From Candidatus Formimonas warabiya (lineage in GTDB: Bacteria; Bacillota; Dehalobacteriia; Dehalobacteriales; Dehalobacteriaceae): a DNA stretch of 64,000 nucleotides. Positions within the stretch are counted from its first letter, which is position 1. Every line of letters starts with the position of its first letter. Location of the stretch: the NCBI RefSeq assembly GCF_002777255.1, contig NZ_CP017634.1, forward strand, positions 2,492,903 to 2,556,902. Direction: 5' to 3'. Made by a program: the position numbers and the translations under genes. The notes under the pieces are model-generated. The model saw only the letters and a program-made list of their open reading frames with translations, was not told the origin of the DNA and ran no database searches. This document shows, piece by piece, positions 16,040 through 24,245 of this stretch.

Positions 16040-16196
16040 AACTCGATCTTACTCTGGTAAAATTATATTTTCTTAAATTCATTATAATCATATTTTTTTA
16101 AAAAGAATATAAAAAAATGATGGAAATGATCTATCACTTATTTTTAGACCCTTCTGTACAGAAGTAAAAGCGCATGATGGAAAAAGTGATATCTAA
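16040..16196. other. AT-rich intergenic stretch between eutH and eutM
   Basis: No gene is seen between 15837 and 16289. Beyond the promoter and palindrome elements listed separately, this part is strongly AT-rich with runs of A and T, a TTCTGTACAGAA palindrome at about 16152-16163, and a TATAAT-like box on the minus strand near 16082-16087 without a convincing -35. Bending between enhancer and promoter is a possible role for AT-rich DNA, but the tract lies upstream of both. Confidence 0.4.
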
Positions 16197-16250
16197 GTGC
16201 CGGGGGGACGGGGCTGGCGTACCTTTTTGCCAAACCCGTCCCCCCGGCAC
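16197..16250. repeat. Long GC-rich palindrome (REP-like)
   Basis: GTGCCGGGGGGACGGG (16197-16212) and CCCGTCCCCCCGGCAC (16235-16250) are perfect inverted repeats of 16 bases around a 22-base loop that itself has TGGC/GCCA. No strong U tract follows on either strand. GTGCC-GGGGGAC/GTCCCCC-GGCAC palindromes of this kind are dispersed in many Clostridia genomes. It follows the eutH stop by about 40 bases and may also act as a transcript end. Confidence 0.75.
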
Positions 16251-16289
16251 AATCTAGAGCTGATCCCATCATTGGGGGAATGCACTTTC

Positions 16290-17495
16290 TTACTGATTTG
16301 CCTGCTCTTCTTTTTCCAGTTTGATCGCCTTGGGTACGGACAGCCAGATGGCCAACCCTACGGCCGTGAGCCCCGCCGTTAATTTTCCCGTCATCACGGG
16401 CACAATCATTGTGGGCTGAAAATTAGCGGTAAAGGCCAGGTGGTCTCCAAACAGAAATGCGGAACATACTGCAAAAGCAATACATTTTACCTTATCCGCG
16501 GCCGGCATATCTTTGATGATGCGGAATAGAGCTAAGATATTTGCGGCTGCGGCCAGGATGCCCGCGCTGCCGATGGAACTGAAACCGAACCGGCGTCCCA
16601 CAGCTTCCAGGGGCCTCGCCAAATACTTCTTAATTAAATACACCATGGGGAAAGCCCCCGCCAGCATCACGCCGATATACCCGGATATCTCCAAGGCCCG
16701 GAATTGATCTTCCGCATCGGCAATAATGGGGTTGAAGCCCCACGAGCCCAGCAAGGTGGAAAAGAAACCGGTAAAATATTCCACAATGGAAAAGACCAGC
16801 ACAATTTTGATACCGGTGTCCATGGCCTTGCCAAACCACATAAACCCTTTAATCATGGTATCAGGAACAAAACGCAGCCCCACCGCGATCGCCACGCAAA
16901 TCACAATGAGAGGGACCAGGTTAGCCATAATTTGACCAAAACTTAAAGCCAGCTGATAGGTGGCCTGGGCATCCGTGGAAATGATTTCTCTCACGTGGGC
17001 ATTGCTCAGGGAAAGAATCAAACTGGTAACGAATACGCCGATGGGTACGGTCAAAATCCCGGACATGACCCCTAGTGCCATGTACTTATGATCTTTTTTC
17101 TCCAGCATCGCCAGTCCTACCGGGATACTGAAAACGATGGTAGCGCCGGCCATATATCCTGTAACCATGGCCATAATCCAGCTCTCTCTGGTTTGGGCCA
17201 AAGCGTCGGCCAATTGATAGCCTCCCATGTCAACAGCAATAAAGGTGGTGGCTGCGATGGCCGGATCTGCACCGATGGCACTAAATACCGGGCCGAATAC
17301 GGCTTTGACAAAAGCAGCCAGGTAAGGTGTAGCGGCCATAATCCCGGCGACAGGAACAAAAATCGGTCCGATTGAATATAATCCCTCTAGAAATTCTTTT
17401 CCTAAGCCAGATTCTTCTTTAATGATCGAAGCAAAGGCGCCGGCTACCGCACAAGCCATAATAATATACAGCACATAATTTCCAATTTCCGCCAT
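16290..17495 (-). CDS. eutH: EutH, ethanolamine transporter
   Basis: A 401-residue membrane protein with about ten hydrophobic segments, starting MAEIGNYVLYIIMACAVAGA. The GLGKEFLEGLYSIGPIFVPV segment, DMGGYQLADALAQTRESW and the C-terminal FLFGDHLAFTANFQP are EutH hallmarks. EutH brings in ethanolamine when the protonated form cannot diffuse. CAGGAGGGTAAC precedes the ATG. It has its own sigma-A promoter and an ANTAR-type antiterminator leader, so it is the clearest target of the EutVW-type regulators in this window. Confidence 0.95.
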   Translation of the reverse strand: MAEIGNYVLYIIMACAVAGAFASIIKEESGLGKEFLEGLYSIGPIFVPVAGIMAATPYLAAFVKAVFGPVFSAIGADPAIAATTFIAVDMGGYQLADALAQTRESWIMAMVTGYMAGATIVFSIPVGLAMLEKKDHKYMALGVMSGILTVPIGVFVTSLILSLSNAHVREIISTDAQATYQLALSFGQIMANLVPLIVICVAIAVGLRFVPDTMIKGFMWFGKAMDTGIKIVLVFSIVEYFTGFFSTLLGSWGFNPIIADAEDQFRALEISGYIGVMLAGAFPMVYLIKKYLARPLEAVGRRFGFSSIGSAGILAAAANILALFRIIKDMPAADKVKCIAFAVCSAFLFGDHLAFTANFQPTMIVPVMTGKLTAGLTAVGLAIWLSVPKAIKLEKEEQANQ

Positions 17496-17609
17496 GTTAC
17501 CCTCCTGATAATTATTTTTTCAGTGATAAGTTTCCTTCCCAAAATACCTCCCCCGTTTGGGGACGGGTAACCACCTCCCCACCAATCTTAAATACGGCCC
17601 GGAGAAAAA

Positions 17610-17655
17610 CAAAAAAACTCCCCAACATCCGGTCCAAGCCGGATTTTGGAGAGTT
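17610..17655 (-). terminator. Terminator arm of the eutH antitermination leader
   Basis: In the minus-strand RNA AACTCTCC pairs with GGGGAGTT around an inner AATCCGG/CCGGATGTT stem, followed by TTTTTTTG. Its 5' arm (17649-17655) is also the 3' arm of the second ANTAR hairpin, so the two structures exclude each other. Confidence 0.85.
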
Positions 17656-17693
17656 TCGCCACTCTCACTTTCGGAACGCGCCGTTACGTTCCG
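17649..17693 (-). promoter_or_regulatory. ANTAR-type dual-hairpin antiterminator of eutH
   Basis: Hairpin P1 (17672-17693) has stem CGGAACGU/GCGUUCCG closing the hexaloop AACGGC, with A in position 1 and G in position 4 as the ANTAR consensus requires. After five bases, P2 (17649-17666) has stem GAGAGU/ACUCUC with hexaloop GGCGAA; G4 is present but position 1 is G. P2 shares seven bases with the terminator. This is the architecture described for EutV targets. Confidence 0.75.
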
Positions 17694-17710
17694 GTACTAT
17701 AGATAATAAA

Positions 17711-17728
17711 TTGCGACAAATAGGACAA
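17711..17728 (-). repeat. TTGTCC-T-ATTTGTCGCAA element at the eutH start
   Basis: The 18-base sequence matches 9136-9153 at 17 positions, in the other orientation. Here it covers roughly +1 to +16 of the eutH transcript. A shared operator is the simplest reading. Confidence 0.4.
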
Positions 17729-17732
17729 GTTT

Positions 17733-17761
17733 AGTGTAACAAACGGCAAATAAAGTGTCAA
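17733..17761 (-). promoter_or_regulatory. Sigma-A promoter of eutH
   Basis: Perfect -35 TTGACA (17756-17761), a 17-base spacer and -10 TACACT (17733-17738). The start, near 17726, is followed by the antiterminator leader at 17610-17693. Confidence 0.75.
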
Positions 17762-17795
17762 GCATAAATTCGACAATTATCGACTTCGCCGGGGT

Positions 17796-18377
17796 CTAGG
17801 CCTTGCTGTCCAGGCTCAGAATAATCGCCTTGGCCACTTCTTTCATGGATTTATTCTGATCCATACTGATCTGGCGGATTTTTTTAAAAGCCCGCTCTTC
17901 ATTGAGGAGATATTTTTTCTGCAGCAGGCCCTTGGCCCGTTCAATCAATTTCCGGGCTTCCAAGGCATCCTGTAGATTCGCGTTTTCTTCCCGTAAAACG
18001 GAAAATTCTTCATACCTGCCCACGGCGATATGGCAGGCCGGGATGAGGCTGTTTTTTGTTACGGGTTTTACCAGGTAGGCCAAAACCCCGGCCGCCCCGG
18101 CCCGGTTGACAAACTCGGGACTGCTGTATGCGGTAAGGAGCAGGACGGGAGCAACTTTCTCCCGGCCCAGAACCTCCGCGGCTTCAATGCCATTCATGCC
18201 CGGCATTTTTATGTCCATAATCACCAGATCCGGTTTGAGTGCTTTCGCAAGATTCACGGCACTTTGGCCGTCGCCGCATTCTCCCACGACGATAAATCCT
18301 TCTTCTTCAAGCATTTCCTTAATATCCAGCTGTGTAATAGGCTCATCCTCCGCCAAGAGAACTCTTAATTGTCTCAT
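17796..18377 (-). CDS. eutV: EutV-type response regulator with ANTAR domain (pair 1)
   Basis: 193 residues with a receiver domain (E10, D11, D55, T82, K104), a coiled linker and a C-terminal ANTAR domain (about 135-190; ARKLIERAKGLLQKKYLLNE, then RAFKKIRQIS). It is the paralogue of the regulator at 13332-13919. The ATG overlaps the kinase stop in an ATGA. It lies directly upstream of the eutH leader that contains the ANTAR target, so autocatalytic or local control is plausible. Confidence 0.9.
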   Translation of the reverse strand: MRQLRVLLAEDEPITQLDIKEMLEEEGFIVVGECGDGQSAVNLAKALKPDLVIMDIKMPGMNGIEAAEVLGREKVAPVLLLTAYSSPEFVNRAGAAGVLAYLVKPVTKNSLIPACHIAVGRYEEFSVLREENANLQDALEARKLIERAKGLLQKKYLLNEERAFKKIRQISMDQNKSMKEVAKAIILSLDSKA

Positions 18378-19687
18378 GCCTCAATCACCTCAATATTAGA
18401 TTTGGGGAACCGGATACAGGCTACCGTTCCATAGCGCTGGCCCTCAATGGAAAAGTCCCCTTTCAGTTTATGCTGAATAATGGTGTTCACGATCTGCATC
18501 CCCAAGCTGCTCTCATTTTGAATCTTCGCAGGCGAAATCCCTACGCCGTTGTCCTTCACCGAAATGATAATATGTTCCTGGGTCTGCTCCACAGCTACCC
18601 GGATATTGCCATCCGTCCGGTTTGCAAAAGCATGCTCCACGGCATTTTGGATCAATTCCGTGATACATAAGGAAACACTGCTGGCCGCAGTAGCGGAAAG
18701 ATAAATATCGTCACCGGAAATCTCCCCGTTAATTTTTTTACTGGGATCCACCATGTTGGAAAGAATCATCTGCAGGATATTAAAGCTGGTCTGCTTAATA
18801 TTGACCACCTCTAAGTCCTGTTTGGACAGGGCCTCATGGATTAAGGCAATGCTTAAAATTCTGTTGATGCTTTCCGTGAAGACAGTCTCCACAAGTTTCA
18901 GATTGGTCCGGCGCATTTGGAGCCGGAGCAGGCTGGTAATGGTCTGGAGATTATTTTTTACCCGGTGATGGATTTCCTTAATCACGGTTGATTTTTCCAT
19001 CAATTCCTTTTCCTTTTTTTTGATCAGGGTAAGATCAGAGACAATTAATAAAAAACCAAGGAGCTCATTGCCGAAAATGATGGGATTTAAAACAATGCTG
19101 ACGTCAAATTGCTTAATTTGGACATAGGTACCGAAAAACGCCGGCCGGCTCAAAAATGTCTCCTCTTGCTCCTGTTCTCCCCTGAGTGAGCTGACCAGTT
19201 GATTCAGGCCCATGCCGGCGAAACCTAAACGGTATAAAATATTCTCTGCCACAAAATTCACAGTCTGTATTTGTCCTGAGGCGTCAAAAACCGCTAAGCC
19301 GTCCGGCACCAAATAATCGGTAGGGTGGAACGAATCGGGCACATGGCGGCACAGGTCCAGTAACTGGTCCAGATTGACAACTGAAAGGGTCGGGTTCTCT
19401 TCATAAACCACCTGACCGATCACATGATGATCATCGATGAACAGGGGTATTCTTTTTGTTCTCGGATTATCGGACCGGGACTTTAGGTGCCCGTCATGAG
19501 AGGAAAAAATTTCCGCCGTATCTTTTGAGGATACGAAGACGGTATCATCGCCATTGCCGTTAATTTCTAAAACGATGTTCTTATAATAAGGCTGGAGAAA
19601 GGCAAAATGCTCCACCATTTTTTCCAGAATGGCAATTTGGTCGGACTTCAGGTCCGTATGGATGAGACATTTCTCTCTAATTCCCAT
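18374..19687 (-). CDS. eutW: EutW-type sensor histidine kinase (pair 1)
   Basis: 437 residues, soluble. An N-terminal sensor domain of the EutW type (about 1-120) is followed by a PAS-like region, the HisKA_2 H-box EIHHRVKNNLQ (H241) and an ATPase domain (ELIQNAVEHAF, DNGVGI, SLGMQIV). GTG at 19696 lies inside the AGGTGAT ribosome site, so the ATG at 19687 is preferred. It is clearly related to the kinase at 13919-15346, but the sensor halves differ, suggesting different ligands or sensitivity. Confidence 0.87.
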   Translation of the reverse strand: MGIREKCLIHTDLKSDQIAILEKMVEHFAFLQPYYKNIVLEINGNGDDTVFVSSKDTAEIFSSHDGHLKSRSDNPRTKRIPLFIDDHHVIGQVVYEENPTLSVVNLDQLLDLCRHVPDSFHPTDYLVPDGLAVFDASGQIQTVNFVAENILYRLGFAGMGLNQLVSSLRGEQEQEETFLSRPAFFGTYVQIKQFDVSIVLNPIIFGNELLGFLLIVSDLTLIKKKEKELMEKSTVIKEIHHRVKNNLQTITSLLRLQMRRTNLKLVETVFTESINRILSIALIHEALSKQDLEVVNIKQTSFNILQMILSNMVDPSKKINGEISGDDIYLSATAASSVSLCITELIQNAVEHAFANRTDGNIRVAVEQTQEHIIISVKDNGVGISPAKIQNESSLGMQIVNTIIQHKLKGDFSIEGQRYGTVACIRFPKSNIEVIEA

Positions 19688-19729
19688 TACTATCACCTAT
19701 CGCTAAAAAATTGATTTTTTCCATCTATT

Positions 19730-21145
19730 CTATTCTGATTTAATGGTCCTCCGCATCACCAAAAAATAATTGGCTGTGATAAATATCGTCATCAGCATAA
19801 AGACTGCGCCATTATGACCGATGGGAGGGATGACCATAATCGCCGTGACAAAAATAGCCCAAATCAAGCTTACCGTTTGAATTAGCTTGCTGAAACGCCC
19901 TAAATGAAACCGGCCCCGGTTGGATTCAATCTTTTTCCAGCTCAGCCGGGCTGCTCCCAAGGTAATCACATAAGAAAAATAGATTCCCATGGTACTTAGG
20001 GAGGTGATTGTGGGCAGGAAGGCGGCCAGGCCGCAGAGCAGGATCGTGGAGCCGCTGGCCAAAAAAACACTGTATACAGGCGTATCATATTTGGGCGAAA
20101 CATATTTCCAGATCTGGGATAAAGGGATGCCGCCGTCTCTGGAAAATGCATAGAGAATGCGGATCAGCACCGTTTGGGAAGATAAGCCGGCGGCAAACTG
20201 GGCCAGAAGCACAAATGCCGTCACGAAACGATAAATGGTGGGGCCAAGGGCATTCTGGATCACATAAAGGGCTGCCGGCATGTCCGCATCTAAGGTCTCT
20301 CTTAAGTCAGGCAAGGCTAAATTCAGGCTCAGGAGAAGCAAGCTTCCCAAAAGCAGGGAGCAAAGGACAGCATAGATCATACCCCAGGGCACTACCTTAG
20401 AGGGATTGATGCTCTCCTCGGATACATTGGCCGCCGCGTCAAAAGCAGTCAGTGTCCAGGCAGACATTAATAAGGCCTGGGCAAAGTTAAAATAGAGCGC
20501 TCTAGATGAGATGCCTCCGGTGTGAAAAATATAAGATACCGGATTGCGCTGGCCGAAAATCAATAATAATCCCACTAATATCACGACGCCAATCACATGC
20601 AGATTCACGCTCAGGTCGTTAAACCAGGCCACAATCCTGATCCCGAAGATATTGATCATGCTATGGAGCAGGACAATAACCACCGTAATACTTAAAACCA
20701 CGCTCAGGTTCGCCGGATCAAAGCCCAAATAGGAGGTCAAAAATATGCCTAAGCCAAATTCGATCCCGGCGGTGCAGGCCAGCCAGCCCACAAGGGAAAA
20801 GCAGCCGCAAAACCAGCCCACATGAGGATTGCTCAAGCGTCCTGTCCATTTGTACACGCCTCCCGCCAAAGGATAAATGGAGGCAATTTCCCCTAAAGCC
20901 AAAGCCAGAATAAGTTGAAAGAATCCTACCACGCCCCAGGTCCAGATACTAAAGGGCCCTACCAGCTGCAAACCATACCCGTAAAGCATCATCAAACCGC
21001 TGAGCACGGAGATCACGGAAAATGTGATGGCAAAATTAGAAAAACCGCTGATACTCCGGTACAATTCCTGGGCATAGCCTAACCCATGCAGGTACTGAAT
21101 ATCTTTTTCTATTTGGCTTTCCATCTGAACATGCTCATCGTTCAT
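19730..21145 (-). CDS. APC-family amine/amino-acid permease (ACT-like)
   Basis: A 471-residue carrier with about twelve membrane segments. The N-terminal ELYRSISGFSNFAITFSVIS and GEIASIYPLAGGVYKWTGRL match the amino acid/choline transporter branch of the APC superfamily, which includes GABA and choline carriers. It ends 43 bases from the kinase gene start and is probably co-transcribed with it. A choline or related amine substrate would fit the locus but cannot be read from the sequence. Confidence 0.75.
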   Translation of the reverse strand: MNDEHVQMESQIEKDIQYLHGLGYAQELYRSISGFSNFAITFSVISVLSGLMMLYGYGLQLVGPFSIWTWGVVGFFQLILALALGEIASIYPLAGGVYKWTGRLSNPHVGWFCGCFSLVGWLACTAGIEFGLGIFLTSYLGFDPANLSVVLSITVVIVLLHSMINIFGIRIVAWFNDLSVNLHVIGVVILVGLLLIFGQRNPVSYIFHTGGISSRALYFNFAQALLMSAWTLTAFDAAANVSEESINPSKVVPWGMIYAVLCSLLLGSLLLLSLNLALPDLRETLDADMPAALYVIQNALGPTIYRFVTAFVLLAQFAAGLSSQTVLIRILYAFSRDGGIPLSQIWKYVSPKYDTPVYSVFLASGSTILLCGLAAFLPTITSLSTMGIYFSYVITLGAARLSWKKIESNRGRFHLGRFSKLIQTVSLIWAIFVTAIMVIPPIGHNGAVFMLMTIFITANYFLVMRRTIKSE

Positions 21146-21167
21146 GAACTGCCCCCCAAAACGTCCT

Positions 21168-22613
21168 TTAATGCAAATCTATTTTGATTTTTCTTTCCAC
21201 AGATACCGCCCTGGATTCTTCCGGGGCCTCATCCCTGATATGATGCCTTGCCCACAAAAAATAATAAAGGCAAACCAGCCCCCAGACCACTATGAGCTTC
21301 CATATTTCCGCAGCATAGGTAAAGATGACGATCGTCAATAAAACAAACACCAAAAAGAGGGCCAGAAAAAATATGAAAGGATGATGAATAAATCCGCCAA
21401 AGCGAAAAAGCGCAGGCTCATATTTACGAATTTGGAAATAAGAAATCAGGACCAGGATATGAACGAACAAGGCGGACACGATGGAAAAACAAACCATGAG
21501 CTTGAACGGGAGCAAATAGGCGATGAGGATACTTAGCATGCCGGGGAACAAAATAGCCAGATCAGGGGTCCGGCGATTGGCATGCAACCGGCCCAGCATT
21601 AAGGGATAATACCCGCCCCGGGCCAGAGAATAAACCTGCCGGGAAAATCCGTTGATAAAACCGTTTAATCCCACCACATAAGCACATAAGCTGACAGCAG
21701 AAAATGTGGTGAGCAGGACCCGGTCCTGCCCCTGAACCTTTTCCAAAACAAATAATAAAGGATAGCGGCCACTGCTAAAAAAAATCTCCGGCATGGACCG
21801 GCTGACAAAAAACCACATGCCAAAGCAAAACAAAGAAACCGATACCACCGACAAAATCAATCCCAGGGGCAATGTCCTTTCCGGATTCTTTGTCTCTTCC
21901 GCCACAAGAGACAATCCTTCCAGGCCAAAAAAATACCAAATTACCACAGGAAGAGCGGTCAAAACCCCGGACCAGAATGAAACAGGATGGTATTCCAGGC
22001 TAAAATTGTGCCCGGCGCCGGAACTGCCGATAAAAAAAAGGATCAGGCCGCTTAAGGCACAATTGGTGAAGAAAAACTGTACGCCGGCAGATGCGCCGCT
22101 GTTAAAAGCGCATAACGCCAGCAGTGCTATAACTGTTGCAACACTTAGCGCCATTCCTGTCCCGCCAGGGAAAAAAACGAGAATAAAACTTTTGAACATC
22201 ACAAAAAGAGCAGCCGTACCAAAGATAAACTGCATCGCCCCGGCTGTTCCTGCCAGGTAGCCGCCAAAAGTACCCAGCCCGCGCCGGGCAAAGGCATAGG
22301 GCCCGCCGGCATAAGGAAAGTGGACGGCCAGTTCTGAAACCAGGATGATAAAAATGACATAAAGAAAAGCAATGATCCCTACTGCTGCCAAAACACTCAA
22401 AGGCTCTACCGCTTCAGCATGCAAGCTCCACTGATTATACATCCCGGCCAGAACGGTTCCTGTGCCCAGGGCCCAAAGATACTTAGGAGTCCATATTTTT
22501 TTAAGGCCTTGATTGCGTAAAAAATCGTCGGTAATCCTTTTTGTGATCAGAATATCATCAAAATCGGACGGTCCATACCCGAATAAAGAATCCCCGGCAT
22601 CCCTTTTGTCCAC
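21168..22613 (-). CDS. APC-family permease, Eat-related
   Basis: A 481-residue membrane carrier. LWALGTGTVLAGMYNQWSLH and SELAVHFPYAGGPYAFARRG resemble the ethanolamine permease at 11751-13106, with which it shares overall layout, but many residues differ. The GTG start lacks a clear ribosome site, and residues 1-35 before the first membrane segment are hydrophilic and unusual, so the start is uncertain. It heads the permease-permease-kinase-regulator group. Substrate unknown; ethanolamine or a similar amine is likely. Confidence 0.7.
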   Translation of the reverse strand: MDKRDAGDSLFGYGPSDFDDILITKRITDDFLRNQGLKKIWTPKYLWALGTGTVLAGMYNQWSLHAEAVEPLSVLAAVGIIAFLYVIFIILVSELAVHFPYAGGPYAFARRGLGTFGGYLAGTAGAMQFIFGTAALFVMFKSFILVFFPGGTGMALSVATVIALLALCAFNSGASAGVQFFFTNCALSGLILFFIGSSGAGHNFSLEYHPVSFWSGVLTALPVVIWYFFGLEGLSLVAEETKNPERTLPLGLILSVVSVSLFCFGMWFFVSRSMPEIFFSSGRYPLLFVLEKVQGQDRVLLTTFSAVSLCAYVVGLNGFINGFSRQVYSLARGGYYPLMLGRLHANRRTPDLAILFPGMLSILIAYLLPFKLMVCFSIVSALFVHILVLISYFQIRKYEPALFRFGGFIHHPFIFFLALFLVFVLLTIVIFTYAAEIWKLIVVWGLVCLYYFLWARHHIRDEAPEESRAVSVERKIKIDLH

Positions 22614-22661
22614 TGAAGAAGCACCACTTTTTATTGTTTTTGATCAAAAAAACCTTATCCC

Positions 22662-23201
22662 TTAACTGGAAAAATGATTAATCCTAGACCGGAAAGGGCG
22701 TTTCGCCCGCGGGGGCTGAAGAATCTCAGACATAATAACCCCCTGTACCACAGCATTTGGGTTGAAGCACAGTTCAGGGCAATTTCCCCTCGGCCCGGCG
22801 GTGAAAGTGCTTTTCGGCACCATTGGTGCCGGTTTTTTCTCCCGCTGCCGTCTTTTCTGTCCTATTCTCCATACTCTTACCCTTGGTAAAGTTTTAAACC
22901 GGGCCGGTTTCTTTCTTTCCTCAACCGCCCGATCGGGTAAAGACCGGTCCCCCCCAAAAAGCCGGCGGATTTCCTCTTCCAGATCGCCCATCTCCCCGGA
23001 CGGGGGAAAAGGTCCCCGGGGTCTCGCCTCTTCTAGATCCGGCGCAACAGGAGGAGGCACAGACTGCCGTCTTCTCGCCTGATCCCAGGGCTGGCCTTGG
23101 GGCCTGGGGGGTTTGTTTTTCTTTACGGCACCGCCCAGGATCCAGAACAAAACGAGTAAGATAATCCAAAGTATATCTATGGCGCCATCACCCCATTTCA
23201 T
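22662..23201 (-). CDS. Hypothetical single-pass membrane protein next to floA
   Basis: A 179-residue protein, not recognised. The N-terminus has one hydrophobic helix (about residues 8-26), then a long Pro/Arg-rich cytoplasmic-looking region with an acidic patch (about 70-85). The ATG is 18 bases after the floA stop, consistent with the same operon. Bacillus has a small gene (yqfB) in the same place, but no similarity is visible. The proline/arginine bias is high, so the 3' part is less certain. Confidence 0.5.
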   Translation of the reverse strand: MKWGDGAIDILWIILLVLFWILGGAVKKNKPPRPQGQPWDQARRRQSVPPPVAPDLEEARPRGPFPPSGEMGDLEEEIRRLFGGDRSLPDRAVEERKKPARFKTLPRVRVWRIGQKRRQREKKPAPMVPKSTFTAGPRGNCPELCFNPNAVVQGVIMSEILQPPRAKRPFRSRINHFSS

Positions 23202-23219
23202 TGAAGGTATTCAAATAGT

Positions 23220-24221
23220 TTATCTCTTGCCGGGTTCGGGAACTGACGCAGAGGGATCTTTTCCCATTCCGGAAATGCTTTCCCTCATTTTCGTATCGGC
23301 CAGGACATTTTGCATATTGTAATAATCCATCACGCCCAGTTTACCCAGCCGGAAGGCGTCTGCCAAAGCCTGGGGCACTTCCGCCTCTGCCTCTACTACC
23401 TTTGCTCTCATCTCCTGGACGGACGCCAGCATTTCCTGTTCTTTTGCCACAGCCATAGCCCGGCGTTCTTCCGCCTTCGCCTGGGCAATCCGCTTGTCCG
23501 CTTCCGCCTGATCCGTCTGCAGCTGGGCGCCGATATTCCGGCCTACATCCACATCAGCGATATCAATGGAGAGAATCTCAAAGGCCGTTCCTGCATCCAA
23601 ACCTTTGCTCAGTACCGTATGGGATATTTTATCCGGGTTTTCCAGCACCTCTTTGTGAGATATACTGGATCCCACCGTAGTGACAATCCCTTCACCCACC
23701 CGGGCAATAATCGTCTCTTCTCCCGCGCCGCCAACTAACCGGTCAATATTTGCTCTTACCGTTACCCGGGCTTTCGCCTTCACTTCAATGCCGTCTTTGG
23801 CCACACCCGCAATCACCGGAGTTTCAATCACCTTGGGATTCACGCTCATCTGTACTGCCTCCAGCACGTTACGTCCGGCCAAATCAATGGCTGCCGCCCG
23901 TTCAAAGGCCAAAGGAATATTGGCCCGCTCCGCGGCAATCAGCGCATTCACCACCCGGTCCACATTACCTCCGGCTAAATAATGGGCTTCCAGCTTGCCA
24001 ATGCTTACATCCAAACCGGCTTTTTCCGCTTTAATCTGGGGGTTGACAATCTTCGACGGTGCTACCCTTCTCAAGCGCATGCCGATCAAATCAATGATGC
24101 CCACCTTCACCCCGGCCGCCAAGGCAGAAATCCATAAACCGACGGGAATAAAGCTGAAAATAATAACCACAGCGATTAGAATCAAAACAAAAAGAATTAG
24201 CCCGCTTAACTCAAAAAACAT
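23220..24221 (-). CDS. floA: FloA, flotillin-like membrane scaffold protein
   Basis: 333 residues: a membrane-inserted N-terminus (about 5-45), an SPFH/band-7-like domain ([40 protein letters not shown]) and a C-terminal coiled coil rich in EA repeats ([20 protein letters not shown]). FloA organises membrane microdomains in Firmicutes. AAAGGAGGAAAAATTC precedes the ATG. It follows the nfeD gene by 24 bases, the usual partnership. Confidence 0.93.
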   Translation of the reverse strand: MFFELSGLILFVLILIAVVIIFSFIPVGLWISALAAGVKVGIIDLIGMRLRRVAPSKIVNPQIKAEKAGLDVSIGKLEAHYLAGGNVDRVVNALIAAERANIPLAFERAAAIDLAGRNVLEAVQMSVNPKVIETPVIAGVAKDGIEVKAKARVTVRANIDRLVGGAGEETIIARVGEGIVTTVGSSISHKEVLENPDKISHTVLSKGLDAGTAFEILSIDIADVDVGRNIGAQLQTDQAEADKRIAQAKAEERRAMAVAKEQEMLASVQEMRAKVVEAEAEVPQALADAFRLGKLGVMDYYNMQNVLADTKMRESISGMGKDPSASVPEPGKR

Positions 24222-24245
24222 GAATTTTTCCTCCTTTTAACCTTC

